Source: JACTMZ01 sp044359955 (GTDB taxonomy: Bacteria; Verrucomicrobiota; Verrucomicrobiia; Chthoniobacterales; JACTMZ01). Taken from it: a stretch of 64,000 nucleotides of DNA. This document shows, piece by piece, positions 6,188-14,954 of the stretch; position 1 is the first letter of the stretch, and each line of letters opens with the position of its first letter. The notes below the pieces were generated by a model that saw only the letters and a list, made by a program, of their open reading frames with translations, searched no databases and had not been told where the DNA came from. Location of the stretch: positions 297,283 to 361,282 of the forward strand of contig JBIKLF010000001.1 of NCBI GenBank assembly GCA_044359955.1, in the 5' to 3' direction. The translations under genes were made by a program, and so were the position numbers.

Positions 6188-8401
6188 CTAAAATTTGGCT
6201 CCCAGATCAACCTGGAAGATGTTCATGTCATACTGCGGCCCGGCAATGCTTTCCGAGCCATACCAGCGGAGGCCGAGGTAAACGTTCGGTGTGAGCGCGA
6301 GGCGGCCCGCCACGGTAAAGCCCTTCATGTTGGTGCCCCCGAGACCGAAGTCGGAGTCGTTGAAGCCGTCGACCACCGCATCAGAACCGATATAACGGTA
6401 GCCGAAGGAGAGCTGCCAGGCGCCCAGCTTGTCGAGTTCGGCATGGCCGGCCTCGATGTCAACCAGCCACGCGTTGGCGCTGCCCTCGAAGGTGCCGTCG
6501 CTCTCCAGATTGTCGTCGACGCTCAGGTTGTTCACTGCCACCTCGTTGATCGACGACGAATTGAAGGCCAGGTTGCGCACGAATTCGGCGATCAGGGAAA
6601 CGGTGATGGGGTCCCATCCATCGTAGCTGAGCTTGCCGGTCAAGGCCAAATTCTGGAATGGGGTGGCCAGTCCGAAATACTGGTAATCCATGAGTAGCTC
6701 GGACGAACCCGGCGGCGGAACAACGTTGCGCAGCGTGCGGTAGGTGTTGCCCTTCTGCGCGAACGACGGACGGCTATTGTCGGTATCGCCGGCGTCGTCC
6801 TCGGAATATTGGGTGTAGGGCGAGGAGAACTGGCCTTCGATGTTGTAGAAGGAGTAATAAGCCGCGGCGACCTGCGTGCTCCAATTGCGGGTGAGGTTGA
6901 CCTGCGTGCCGCCCTGGATAGCGAAGAGATATTTGTCATAGCTGGGATATTTCTCCGCCTGATTGGAGGAGAAGTTCAGGTCGGTATTGAAGACCGGGAA
7001 GGCGCCGGCCACGACGGAGGGCAGAAAAACATCATTGTAGTTGTAGGTCAGGCGGAGGGCGGCGCCGTCGAAGCCGAGGTCATTGTCGAAAATGATCGGG
7101 GTGGAGAAGAAAGGATTGTCGAAGCGGCCGACCCAAAAGGTGGCGCCGGCTGCACTGGTTGTCTGGCCGGGGCCGACCATCGAATAGGGGGCGCCCACCG
7201 CGAGCAGACCGCTCTCCGGTCCGCCGCCCCCGATATCATAACGGATGTAGGCGCGGTCGAGCCAGATGGCGTATTTGCTGAATTGGCCGCCTTGGCCTTG
7301 ATTGGCCAGGCCCATCGATTGGTTGGCCGTGACCGGGGAGTTGTTGTCGCCGGTGGCCATGCGGAGGCCGGCGCTGAAGTTGTCTCCCAGTTCGATGCCG
7401 GTGCCGAGGCGGACGAGCATGCGGTAGCGGTTGCGGTTCTGGTCCGTGTTGTATTGCGGCGGCGGGTTCAGGGCGAGGGCTGAGGGCAAAATATTGAGCG
7501 GCGATCCTGTGTTGATCGCATTGAAATTCACGAAGGCGTTTTGTCCGTCAAAATTACTCGAAGGATAAAGATCCGCCTCGTAGCGGAAGCGGATTTCACC
7601 CTCGGGCTTGAGCTGGGCGAGGAGAGCGGGGAGTCCGGGCGGCGCCCGCTCGGGACCGCCGATGGAGACCCCTCCGGCGGTCAGTTCGCGGCGGATGTCG
7701 GCCACCAGTTGCTCGCGCACGGGGGCGGGGATGTGGCTGACGCGCATGTCCGCTTCCATTTCGCGTCTTGAAGCGTCGACCGCGCTGGTGCCGGTTTGTT
7801 CGGCGAGGGCCTGGTCGGTCATGGTTTGGACGGCGGCAATTTGGGCGATGGCAAACATGTCCGATTCGTTTTGCACTTTCTCGGTCTCGGCTTCGGCTTG
7901 GGCCTGGGTCACCATGGACCGGGCATCACCGGCCGTGAGCACGCCGCGTTCGACCAGCTTGTTGATCAGGTTGATCACCACATTGCCGGTCGGCGTCGCC
8001 GCGATGCTCTGGCTGGTCGCCGTTGTTTCCGGCGGGGCCGCGGCGGAAGCGGCTTCGTTTCCGCTTGGAGCGGCCAATGGGGCGGCGGCTTCCTTGGCAT
8101 AAGGCTCGACGGTCCAAGTCGGCAGGGCTGGTTCGACCTCCGCGGTCCCGGTCGAAGTTTCGACGGCCACGGCGCCCATTTCGACCACGTCTGCCTCCAA
8201 AAGCTCCGCCGAGGGCGATGCTGCGGCCACGGGTTCTTCGGCCGTGGCGGCGGTCTCCACCACCGGCTTCATCGGGGCCGCGGTAAGCACGGCCTCGGCA
8301 GGCACGGCGGCTTCAACCGGTGCGGCTGGTTCGGCGGCGCGGCACCAAGTTCCCGCGAGGACGAGGGCGGCCAGGATGGTCTGGAAAATGAGGTGATTCA
8401 C
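6188..8401 (-). CDS. Large putative outer-membrane porin
   Basis: 737 residues beginning at a GTG (8401) that overlaps the tonB stop as GTGA. A signal peptide (to about residue 22) is followed by about 220 residues rich in Ala, Pro and Glu with a helical segment, then a beta-barrel of about 490 residues from GEIRFRYEADLY onward, full of alternating aromatic strands and ending in Phe (NIFQVDLGAKF). The barrel part resembles the 'putative porin' family; substrate is not visible. The N-terminal extension may span the periplasm. Linkage to tonB, exbBD and pst suggests regulated uptake, perhaps of phosphate-containing compounds, but this is inference. Confidence 0.75.
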   Translation of the reverse strand: MNHLIFQTILAALVLAGTWCRAAEPAAPVEAAVPAEAVLTAAPMKPVVETAATAEEPVAAASPSAELLEADVVEMGAVAVETSTGTAEVEPALPTWTVEPYAKEAAAPLAAPSGNEAASAAAPPETTATSQSIAATPTGNVVINLINKLVERGVLTAGDARSMVTQAQAEAETEKVQNESDMFAIAQIAAVQTMTDQALAEQTGTSAVDASRREMEADMRVSHIPAPVREQLVADIRRELTAGGVSIGGPERAPPGLPALLAQLKPEGEIRFRYEADLYPSSNFDGQNAFVNFNAINTGSPLNILPSALALNPPPQYNTDQNRNRYRMLVRLGTGIELGDNFSAGLRMATGDNNSPVTANQSMGLANQGQGGQFSKYAIWLDRAYIRYDIGGGGPESGLLAVGAPYSMVGPGQTTSAAGATFWVGRFDNPFFSTPIIFDNDLGFDGAALRLTYNYNDVFLPSVVAGAFPVFNTDLNFSSNQAEKYPSYDKYLFAIQGGTQVNLTRNWSTQVAAAYYSFYNIEGQFSSPYTQYSEDDAGDTDNSRPSFAQKGNTYRTLRNVVPPPGSSELLMDYQYFGLATPFQNLALTGKLSYDGWDPITVSLIAEFVRNLAFNSSSINEVAVNNLSVDDNLESDGTFEGSANAWLVDIEAGHAELDKLGAWQLSFGYRYIGSDAVVDGFNDSDFGLGGTNMKGFTVAGRLALTPNVYLGLRWYGSESIAGPQYDMNIFQVDLGAKF

Positions 8402-9111
8402 GGTCGTGAGGTATTGATCCGCATGACGATCGGCATGGGCATATCATCCGGCGGAGGATCGGGCAATTGGGCGCCGTTGAGAATTTCCGATTCAAGGGCA
8501 CGGTCAATCGCCGGATCCCCCGAGGATCCCTCGATGGAGGCCCGGGTCACCCGCCCGGTGCGATCGACCCAGATGCGGGCTTTGACGGACATGCGTGAGG
8601 TGCGGGTCAGCTTATGATTGCGCACGGCGGCCGAGACGGCGTTCTGCACTCTTCCGGCATACCAACCGAACCGTGTGCCGGCTCCGCCGCCCTGGCCGCG
8701 GCTGCCGATCATGCCACCGCCGCCTTTGCCGACGAGGCCAAAGCCGTCCGGGGGGCCGTCGCCCTGGATATTGGATCCCATCGGCTCGGGGGCATCGGGT
8801 GCCGCCTCCGGTTCGGGCGGTGAATCTGGGGCCGCCTCTTCGACAAATTCGGGGGCATCGGGCGGGGGTTCGACCTGCTCGGGCGGCGGGGGCGGTGGAG
8901 TGGGTGGTGGCGGGGGCGGCGGGGGCGGCAGCACCGGCATGACATTGACCACGCTGGTGGTTTTCTTTTGCGGTTTGCTTTCGCCGCCGAGGAAATAAAA
9001 AGCGCCTCCGGCCATAAGGAGCAGCGCGGCCCCGAGGCCGACGAGCCGGAGGGCGGGCGACTTTCTGTTTCCGGTCTCGCGGGAGCCGGAGGTTGGAGGC
9101 AAACCGGCCAT
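8398..9111 (-). CDS. tonB: TonB-like energy transducer
   Basis: 237 residues: a short cytoplasmic start, one membrane span (about 22-42), a Pro tract (about 60-95, including PPPPPPPPPTPPPPPPEQ), a Gly-rich linker, then a TonB C-terminal domain (MSVKARIWVDRTGRVTRASI, DPAIDRALESEI). TonB carries proton-motive energy from ExbBD to outer-membrane transporters. It follows exbD by 3 bp and overlaps the porin start. No classical TonB-dependent receptor with plug domain is in the window, so its client is unclear; the adjacent porin or TpsB barrel are candidates. Confidence 0.85.
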   Translation of the reverse strand: MAGLPPTSGSRETGNRKSPALRLVGLGAALLLMAGGAFYFLGGESKPQKKTTSVVNVMPVLPPPPPPPPPTPPPPPPEQVEPPPDAPEFVEEAAPDSPPEPEAAPDAPEPMGSNIQGDGPPDGFGLVGKGGGGMIGSRGQGGGAGTRFGWYAGRVQNAVSAAVRNHKLTRTSRMSVKARIWVDRTGRVTRASIEGSSGDPAIDRALESEILNGAQLPDPPPDDMPMPIVMRINTSRP

Positions 9112-9114
9112 GGT

Positions 9115-9522
9115 CTATTGGTCCGGAGCGACCGTGGCCAGGCCGACTTGGGTGATGCCGAGGCGTCCGCAGACGTCGATCACGTTCATGACCACTTCGT
9201 ATTGGGTCTGGCGGTCGCCGCGCACCACCACGGGGAAATCCGGCACGCTCGCCTTGTGCGCTTTGAGCCGCGCTTCAAGCTCGACCAAATTGACCGGCAC
9301 GGTGTCGAGGGCGATCTGGCCTTGGTTGTTGACCGTGATGGCCCGGCTCTTTGGACCGCTCAGGTCGGCGGGTTTGCTTGAGGATTTCGGCAGATCCACC
9401 TTCATGCCCTGCACTCCGGCGGTGGTCATGATGATGAAGATCAAGAGCAGCACGAGGTAGAGGTCCACCATCGGCGTGACGTTGATGTCGTCGTAGTTCT
9501 TGTCGTCTCCTCCGGCGTCCAT
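9115..9522 (-). CDS. exbD: ExbD/TolR-family biopolymer transport protein
   Basis: 135 residues. The segment YDDINVTPMVDLYLVLLLIF contains the conserved membrane Asp of the MVD motif, essential for proton flow in this family, followed by a periplasmic domain (VDLPKSSSKP to VGLATVAPDQ). ExbD forms the inner-membrane motor with ExbB. Gaps are 2 bp to the exbB stop upstream and 3 bp to the tonB start downstream, so all three should be co-translated. Confidence 0.93.
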   Translation of the reverse strand: MDAGGDDKNYDDINVTPMVDLYLVLLLIFIIMTTAGVQGMKVDLPKSSSKPADLSGPKSRAITVNNQGQIALDTVPVNLVELEARLKAHKASVPDFPVVVRGDRQTQYEVVMNVIDVCGRLGITQVGLATVAPDQ

Positions 9523-9524
9523 GG

Positions 9525-11462
9525 TCAGTTCAGGTTGGCCGCGACGGGCTGGTTGGCAGGCGGGGCGAAGCGCGGGGGCAGACCTTCTCCGGGGGGCGGA
9601 TAGGCCTCGGCCATTTTGGTGACAAACTCGTCGATGAAGACCTGCATCGAGGCGATGACGTCTTTGATCCGCGAGCTGAGCACGCTATACATGAAGAGGG
9701 CGGGGATGGCCACAAAGAGGCCTACCGTGGTGGCGAGCAGGGCGCTGGCGATACCCGGCGCGATCGAGTTGACGTCCACTTCGCCCGACTTGGCGATGAT
9801 GGCGAAGGTGATCATGACGCCGACCACCGTGCCGAGCAGACCGACGTAGGGGCCGCCGGCGATGCTCGTGGTGAGAATGACCAAGCCCTTGTTCAGCTGC
9901 TGACGTTCCCGCACGATGCCGGCGTCGAGCGAGGCACGGATGGCTTGAATGGAGCGGAGGGAGAGCCCGAGGTGGCGGTCCGGGCCCGAGATACGGTGGC
10001 GGATTTCCTTAATCCCGAGGTGATACAAATGGTAGCAAGGCGAATCGAGCATTCTCCGGACGCCCTCTTGCTGTTTGGTGGCGCCCTTGGCCTCCATGGC
10101 TTCCATGCGAAGGCTGGTCAGCGAGTCCGGGTCGTCACCATCGAGCACGGTGAGATCGCCCGAGACTTCGCCCCACTGCTTGAGAAACTCGCGGTCGCCT
10201 TTCATCAAGGCATGCAAGCGCACGAATTTGCCCACCGCCACGGACCATCCCATGATCATCATGATCACGCAGACCACCACGGCGATCCAGCCGTCGAACA
10301 TCATGGCCTTGGCGATGTCGCCGAAGAGCATGACGTGTTCAAGCGCGCCCCCGTGTCCGCCCCCGGCGGCGCCGCCGCCTTCACGCTCGGCGAAGCTCAA
10401 GAGCTTGCCGGCGACCTCGCTGCCCGATTGGTTGACACTCAGGAGGCGCAAGTCCGCCGCGGCCAGGGCCGCGCGATAGACCTGCAACTCGTCAAATTCC
10501 CCGAGGAAACGGCCTTCGGTCGAAACCGCCGGATCGGGCCCGCCGAGGAACATCGGCCCGTCGCCGGCCGGCAGCGGTGCGGCCACCGCACCGACCTCGC
10601 GTCCGTCGAGGTAGAGGACCATTTTGCCGCCGGTTGTGGTGACGGCAATTTGGCGCCAGGTCGCGGGGGACAAAGTTTCCGCGGCCACGGCACGCGGTTG
10701 GCCGTCGACCTCGAGGAAGGGTGCGCCGCCTGCCGCGAGGCCGAGGCGGAAATTGCCGGCCCCGGGGCGGCTGAAAAGAATGGCATCGTTGGCCGTGGCG
10801 GTCGGTTTGACCCAGAAAATGAGCGTGAGGTTGCCGTCGGCACTCCAAGCATTGGCCTCCGAGCCGGGAATGGACACCGGGTCGCGTCCGACCAAGCGCA
10901 AGCCGTCCGCCACGATGGTGCCTTCGGAAATGCTTCCGGCGCTCCCGGCATGCGCGGCATTGGCCGTGGCATCTTGGGGCGGGGTGCCGCGTTCGTTGAG
11001 GTGGTAAATGAAGGCGGCGTTTTCGGGGTAGGTTTTGGCTTGGTCGGGTGCGCCCTCGGCATCGGGCGCGGCATTGCCGTAGTAAAGGTAGAATTCGGCG
11101 GAACCCGATTCTCCAACCGCCGGGACCTTGACCCAGGCGAAACCTTCCGCCATGAGCGGGTCGAATTTTTCGAGATGGAAGGGCAGGACTTGTCCGTCGG
11201 CGGTGACGAAGCGCAGGTCGCTGCCGTTGGGTTGCACCAGTTCAAAAGGCAGGTTGCCCGGATGCAGGCGGACGAGAAGGACATTTTCGCCCGTCTTGCC
11301 TTGGATTTCGGCTCCCTCGGCCGCGGGGTTGAGGGTGAATTTGGTCCGTCCGGTCCATTCTTCCTTCCACCAATCGGGTGCGGCGGCCGAGACGGTGGCG
11401 GCAAGGGCCAGCCCGGCGAGCAGGAGGGCGAAGAAGCGGGTGATCAAGGAGTGCGGTTTCAT
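9525..11462 (-). CDS. exbB: ExbB/TolQ proton channel fused to DUF2341 and LamG-like domains
   Basis: 645 residues from ATG 11462. Order: signal peptide (1-27), DUF2341-like domain (about 30-135; WWKEEWTGRTKFTLN, GSAEFYLYYGNAAPD), a concanavalin/LamG-like sandwich (about 150-340; LTLIFWVKPTATANDAILFS, WRQIAVTTTGGKMVLYLDGR, LGEFDELQVYRAAL), Gly-rich linker, first membrane span (391-411), then the MotA/TolQ/ExbB core with GGPYVGLLGTVVGVMITFAI. ExbB N-termini face the periplasm, so the fused sandwich would sit there. LamG folds usually bind carbohydrate or protein. Only 1 bp separates it from tpsB. An in-frame reading upstream of 11462 overlaps tpsB and was rejected. Confidence 0.88.
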   Translation of the reverse strand: MKPHSLITRFFALLLAGLALAATVSAAAPDWWKEEWTGRTKFTLNPAAEGAEIQGKTGENVLLVRLHPGNLPFELVQPNGSDLRFVTADGQVLPFHLEKFDPLMAEGFAWVKVPAVGESGSAEFYLYYGNAAPDAEGAPDQAKTYPENAAFIYHLNERGTPPQDATANAAHAGSAGSISEGTIVADGLRLVGRDPVSIPGSEANAWSADGNLTLIFWVKPTATANDAILFSRPGAGNFRLGLAAGGAPFLEVDGQPRAVAAETLSPATWRQIAVTTTGGKMVLYLDGREVGAVAAPLPAGDGPMFLGGPDPAVSTEGRFLGEFDELQVYRAALAAADLRLLSVNQSGSEVAGKLLSFAEREGGGAAGGGHGGALEHVMLFGDIAKAMMFDGWIAVVVCVIMMIMGWSVAVGKFVRLHALMKGDREFLKQWGEVSGDLTVLDGDDPDSLTSLRMEAMEAKGATKQQEGVRRMLDSPCYHLYHLGIKEIRHRISGPDRHLGLSLRSIQAIRASLDAGIVRERQQLNKGLVILTTSIAGGPYVGLLGTVVGVMITFAIIAKSGEVDVNSIAPGIASALLATTVGLFVAIPALFMYSVLSSRIKDVIASMQVFIDEFVTKMAEAYPPPGEGLPPRFAPPANQPVAANLN

Positions 11463-11463
11463 C

Positions 11464-13134
11464 TTAAAATTCGGCCCAGACGCGGAAGACGAGCATCGGG
11501 CTGCCGGCCGGACGATAACTATCAGCTTCGGTCGAACCTTGCGAGATTTGCGGGATTCCGACGTAGACCGCGCCATTGAGCCAGTCCATGACCTTGGCCA
11601 GCGCCCCGAAGCCGACGCTGAGCAGGTTGAAGTTGGTGGTCTGTTCGGGCAACGGGTCATTGATGAAGACGGAACCGGCATCGAGGAAGCCGAGGAGGCG
11701 GAATTCATGGCGGTCGTTTTTCGTCCACCAGCGCAGGAGCGAAGGGGAGCGGACTTCCAACGTGCCGGCGATGGCGCTGTCGCCCACTGCTTGGGACTCG
11801 AGGTAGCCGCGCACTGTATTGAGGCCGCCGACCGAAAATTGCTCGCTGTCGACCAGGGGGTTGTCCGTGGCCTGGCCCTGCAAGAGGGCTTTGACTTGGA
11901 AGTCCTGCCAAAGGTCATGCTCGTAGCTGGCCAGCCCGCGGAAATAGAAATAGTTGCCGTTGGCCGCGTAGCGCCGGTTGTCGAACTCCACCTCCCCGCT
12001 GCCCATCCCGCGGAAGTGCCAGTTGAAGGCCCCATCGAATTGGAAGCGGTAATCTTTGCCCATCCAGAAGCCATTGTAGCTGAGCAGGAAAGGGTAATAA
12101 GTGACCGGGGAGGAATCGATCAACACGTTGTTGAAGGAAAGCGACTGCTCGAAGTTTTTGTAGTCCAACCCGAAGGTGAGGTTGTGGAACATGCCCGCGT
12201 GGCGGGTCGGCAACTCGGCGATGAGGCGTCCGCCGTAAATCTCGCCATTGCCCGCCGAGGCGCTGCCGCCGAGGGTGGACACGTCGCTGTTTTGCCGGAT
12301 GGCCTGCGCCATGAGGGAGAGCCACTCCACGCGGGGCACCGGGGCGAGGTAGTAACCGGAGTAGACGAGGGCGTCGTCGGCGTCCTGCGGAGCGACCTGG
12401 AATGCCGCGCCGATGGTGTGGCCGAGTTGCCAGAGATTGTCATAGCGCAAAGAGGCGTCGAGGCGCAACGGCGTGGTATTGGCGCTGTAGCGGTTGTTCA
12501 ACTCCACGCTGCCGTGGAGGGGAAAGGAATCTTCCACCACGAGTTCGACATCGACCGAACCGGGCAGAGCTCCGGGTTTGAATTCCGGGGTGACCCGCAG
12601 GTCGGCGCGCCGGTTGAGGCGGATGACGTCCTTCTCCACGTCGCGGAAATTCGGGATGGACCCTTCGGCGAGGGAAGGGGCCAGGCGTTTGATTCTTTCG
12701 ATGTCGTGGTATTTCGAACCGCGGACGGTGAGGCGGCCGACCGGCATTTCTTGGACGCTGAGGATGATGACCCCGGTGGTCGGGTCTTGCGGCGGAATTT
12801 CCACGACCACCGTCTGGTAGCCCGCGCGGTGGTATCTTTGCTCCAGCGCGGCCCGGGCCAATTCGACATCCTCCGCGGTGCGGTCCGGGCCAAGATAAGC
12901 GTAGACGGCGTAGTCCACTTGGTCGCGTGGCAGGTGGCGCGATCCGATCACGCGGTATTCGCGGATGTGGAAGGAGGGAGGCGGCAGGTCGGAGTCCATG
13001 TTTTCGCCCTCCGCGTCCGTGGTCGGCACGGCCCGCGCGGCCTCGTGGGGCACGGCCCCAAACGCGGTCAAGCCCGCCGCAAAAAGGCAGACGCGAAGAG
13101 ACACGAAACGTGCCGGTTTGGCGGGCGAGGGCAT
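11464..13134 (-). CDS. TpsB/ShlB-type two-partner-secretion outer-membrane transporter
   Basis: 556 residues with an N-terminal signal region. Residues about 50-130 form a POTRA_2-like domain (FHIREYRVIGSRHLPRDQVD), a second POTRA follows (VGRLTVRGSKYHDIERIKRL), then a 16-strand-type barrel with the Omp85 loop motif FSVGGLNTVRGYLE and the FLDAGSVF motif; it ends in Phe (VFRVWAEF). TpsB proteins export a large TpsA partner across the outer membrane. No TpsA-like adhesin is nearby. It heads the tpsB-exbB-exbD-tonB-porin-coiled coil-ppiC run, 92 bp after pstB. Confidence 0.85.
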   Translation of the reverse strand: MPSPAKPARFVSLRVCLFAAGLTAFGAVPHEAARAVPTTDAEGENMDSDLPPPSFHIREYRVIGSRHLPRDQVDYAVYAYLGPDRTAEDVELARAALEQRYHRAGYQTVVVEIPPQDPTTGVIILSVQEMPVGRLTVRGSKYHDIERIKRLAPSLAEGSIPNFRDVEKDVIRLNRRADLRVTPEFKPGALPGSVDVELVVEDSFPLHGSVELNNRYSANTTPLRLDASLRYDNLWQLGHTIGAAFQVAPQDADDALVYSGYYLAPVPRVEWLSLMAQAIRQNSDVSTLGGSASAGNGEIYGGRLIAELPTRHAGMFHNLTFGLDYKNFEQSLSFNNVLIDSSPVTYYPFLLSYNGFWMGKDYRFQFDGAFNWHFRGMGSGEVEFDNRRYAANGNYFYFRGLASYEHDLWQDFQVKALLQGQATDNPLVDSEQFSVGGLNTVRGYLESQAVGDSAIAGTLEVRSPSLLRWWTKNDRHEFRLLGFLDAGSVFINDPLPEQTTNFNLLSVGFGALAKVMDWLNGAVYVGIPQISQGSTEADSYRPAGSPMLVFRVWAEF

Positions 13135-13183
13135 GGACCGTGGAGAATAGGCAGGGAAGAGTTCGGGAAGACAGCCGTGGAAT

Positions 13184-13201
13184 GTGAATTTTCCGTCACA
13201 T
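13184..13201 (-). promoter_or_regulatory. Candidate Pho-type site upstream of tpsB
   Basis: Plus strand reads GTGAATTTTCCGTCACAT, 50-67 nt before the tpsB start, in the 92-bp gap after pstB. It matches the element before the TPR gene (4231-4250) in 15 or so positions allowing a one-base shift. Its presence suggests that tpsB can be transcribed from its own promoter as well as by read-through from pstB. Confidence 0.35.
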
Positions 13202-13226
13202 GCGCCGTTTCCGACAGAGTAACGGG

Positions 13227-14054
13227 TCAGCCGAAACGGCCGGTGATGTAGTCCTCGGTGCGCTTTTCCGAGGGGCTGGTGAAAATTTTCGCCGTGGTGC
13301 TGAATTCGACCAGCTTGCCGAGATAGAAAAAGCCGGTCTGGTCCGAGCAGCGGGTGGCCTGCTGCATGTTGTGGGTCACGATGACAATGGTGAACTCTTT
13401 CTTCAACTCGCTGATCAATTGTTCGACGCGGGCCGTGGCGATGGGGTCGAGTGCGGAGCAGGGCTCGTCCATGAGCAGAACCTTGGGCCGGTTGGCAATG
13501 GCGCGGGCAATGCAGAGGCGCTGCATTTGTCCGCCGGAAAGCCCGAGGGCACTCTCGTGCAAGCGGTCTTTGACTTCATCCCACAAGGCGGCACCGCGCA
13601 GGCTGCGCTCGGCGGCCTCGTCGAGCAGGGCCCGGTCGCGCAGGCCGCAAATGCGCAGGCTGTAGACCACGTTTTCGTAGATCGACTTGGCGAAGGGGTT
13701 CGACCTCTGGAAAACCATCCCGACCAATCTGCGCAAGGCGATGACTTCGAGGGCCGGATCCCACAGGCTGCGTCCGGCCAGGGTGATGTCCCCGCTGTGC
13801 CGCACGCCGTCGATCAATTCGTTCATCCGGTTGAAATTGCGCAGAAGGGTCGTTTTCCCGCATCCGGAAGGTCCGATGAAAGCGGTGACTTGGCGCTCGG
13901 GAATATCGAGGGTGACCTCATGGAGGGCCTGGTTTTTCCCGTAGAAGAAGTTGAAGTCGCGCACCGAGATGATGGGTCTCTCTCCGGGCGTTTCCCCGAG
14001 AGGCGAGGTCGCCGCTTGGGCCGGGCGGGGGAGGGTGGTGGTCGCGTCGGGCAT
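13227..14054 (-). CDS. pstB: Phosphate ABC transporter ATP-binding protein PstB
   Basis: 275 residues. Walker A GPSGCGKTT at 61-69, the PstB-typical QRSNPFAKSIYENV (116-129), ABC signature LSGGQ at 172-176 and Walker B VLLMDEP with the following CSALDP. It powers phosphate import through PstCA. The ATG lies 3 bp after pstA. An N-terminal extension of about 28 residues rich in Pro and Ala precedes the ABC fold. No terminator hairpin is evident before tpsB. Confidence 0.97.
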   Translation of the reverse strand: MPDATTTLPRPAQAATSPLGETPGERPIISVRDFNFFYGKNQALHEVTLDIPERQVTAFIGPSGCGKTTLLRNFNRMNELIDGVRHSGDITLAGRSLWDPALEVIALRRLVGMVFQRSNPFAKSIYENVVYSLRICGLRDRALLDEAAERSLRGAALWDEVKDRLHESALGLSGGQMQRLCIARAIANRPKVLLMDEPCSALDPIATARVEQLISELKKEFTIVIVTHNMQQATRCSDQTGFFYLGKLVEFSTTAKIFTSPSEKRTEDYITGRFG

Positions 14055-14057
14055 AGG

Positions 14058-14948
14058 TCAGTGCTTTTTGCTGAAAACAAGTTGGGCGGTCACGTTGGTC
14101 GCGGTGACAAGGAGAACCAGCACCAGGGAGGCGGTCCAAGCCATTTTCACCTGATATTCGAAGGGCACGATGGAGAAATTGTAAATGAGCACGGCGAGGG
14201 AAGCGGTCGGCTCCATGAGCGAGGACATCCAGTATTGGCTGAAGAGCGCGGTGAAGACGAGCGGCGCGGTTTCGCCGGCCGCGCGGGCCACGGCGAGCAT
14301 GACTCCGGTCATGATGGCCGGCATGGCCTCCGGCAGGACGATCCGGCTGATCGTCTGGAAGCGCGTCGCGCCGAGGCCGTAGGAGGCCTCGCGGTAGGCG
14401 CGTTGCACGCCGAGGAGGGCCTGCTCGGAGGTGAGCAGAATGGTCGGCAGCATGAGCACGCCGAGGGCGACACCGCCGGCCAGGGAGGAAAATTTCCCGG
14501 TGGCCAGAACGATCGCGGCGAAGGCGAAGACGCCGCAGATGATCGAGGGGATGCCGGTGAGGAGCTTGGCCGTGAAACGGGTGATGGTGGCCAGGCGGCC
14601 GCCCGGTTCGTATTCGCAAATGTAGATGGCGGCGAGGATGCCGGGCGGTCCGGACAGGGCGAGCCCGATTCCCACCATAAGGAAGGTGCCGACCACCGCG
14701 TTGCCGAAGCCGCCGCCGGTCATGCCGGCCGCGGGCGGCAACTGGGTGAAGATCGTCCAGTCGAGCAAAGGCAGGCCGTTTTTGGCCACCAGATAAAGGA
14801 TGGAGGCGAGCGGCACGAGGGCCGCGAAGGACAAGGCGATGCAGAGGCCGGTGAGCAGGCGGTTGCCCAGGGAACGGCCGATCAGCTTGGTCGAATCGAT
14901 GCCGTCCTCCTTGAAAAAATCTTCGGCGTGCGTGAGAGGGTTGTCCAT
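14058..14948 (-). CDS. pstA: Phosphate ABC transporter permease PstA
   Basis: 296 residues with six predicted membrane spans and the binding-protein-dependent permease loop (EASYGLGATRFQTISRIVLP, EAA-type) that docks PstB. A cytoplasmic N-terminus of about 30 residues precedes the first span (LLTGLCIALSFAALVPLASI). It pairs with PstC; the genes are separated by 6 bp. Confidence 0.96.
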   Translation of the reverse strand: MDNPLTHAEDFFKEDGIDSTKLIGRSLGNRLLTGLCIALSFAALVPLASILYLVAKNGLPLLDWTIFTQLPPAAGMTGGGFGNAVVGTFLMVGIGLALSGPPGILAAIYICEYEPGGRLATITRFTAKLLTGIPSIICGVFAFAAIVLATGKFSSLAGGVALGVLMLPTILLTSEQALLGVQRAYREASYGLGATRFQTISRIVLPEAMPAIMTGVMLAVARAAGETAPLVFTALFSQYWMSSLMEPTASLAVLIYNFSIVPFEYQVKMAWTASLVLVLLVTATNVTAQLVFSKKH

Positions 14949-14954
14949 ACGGCG

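Noticed and set aside
9945..11579. 544-codon plus-strand frame opposite exbB
   Set aside because: No domain is recognisable and it is antisense to the well-supported ExbB fusion; long shadow frames are normal at this GC content.
11464..13134. BamA assembly factor
   Set aside because: The protein is too short, with only about two POTRA-type domains, and the barrel and motifs fit TpsB/ShlB better.
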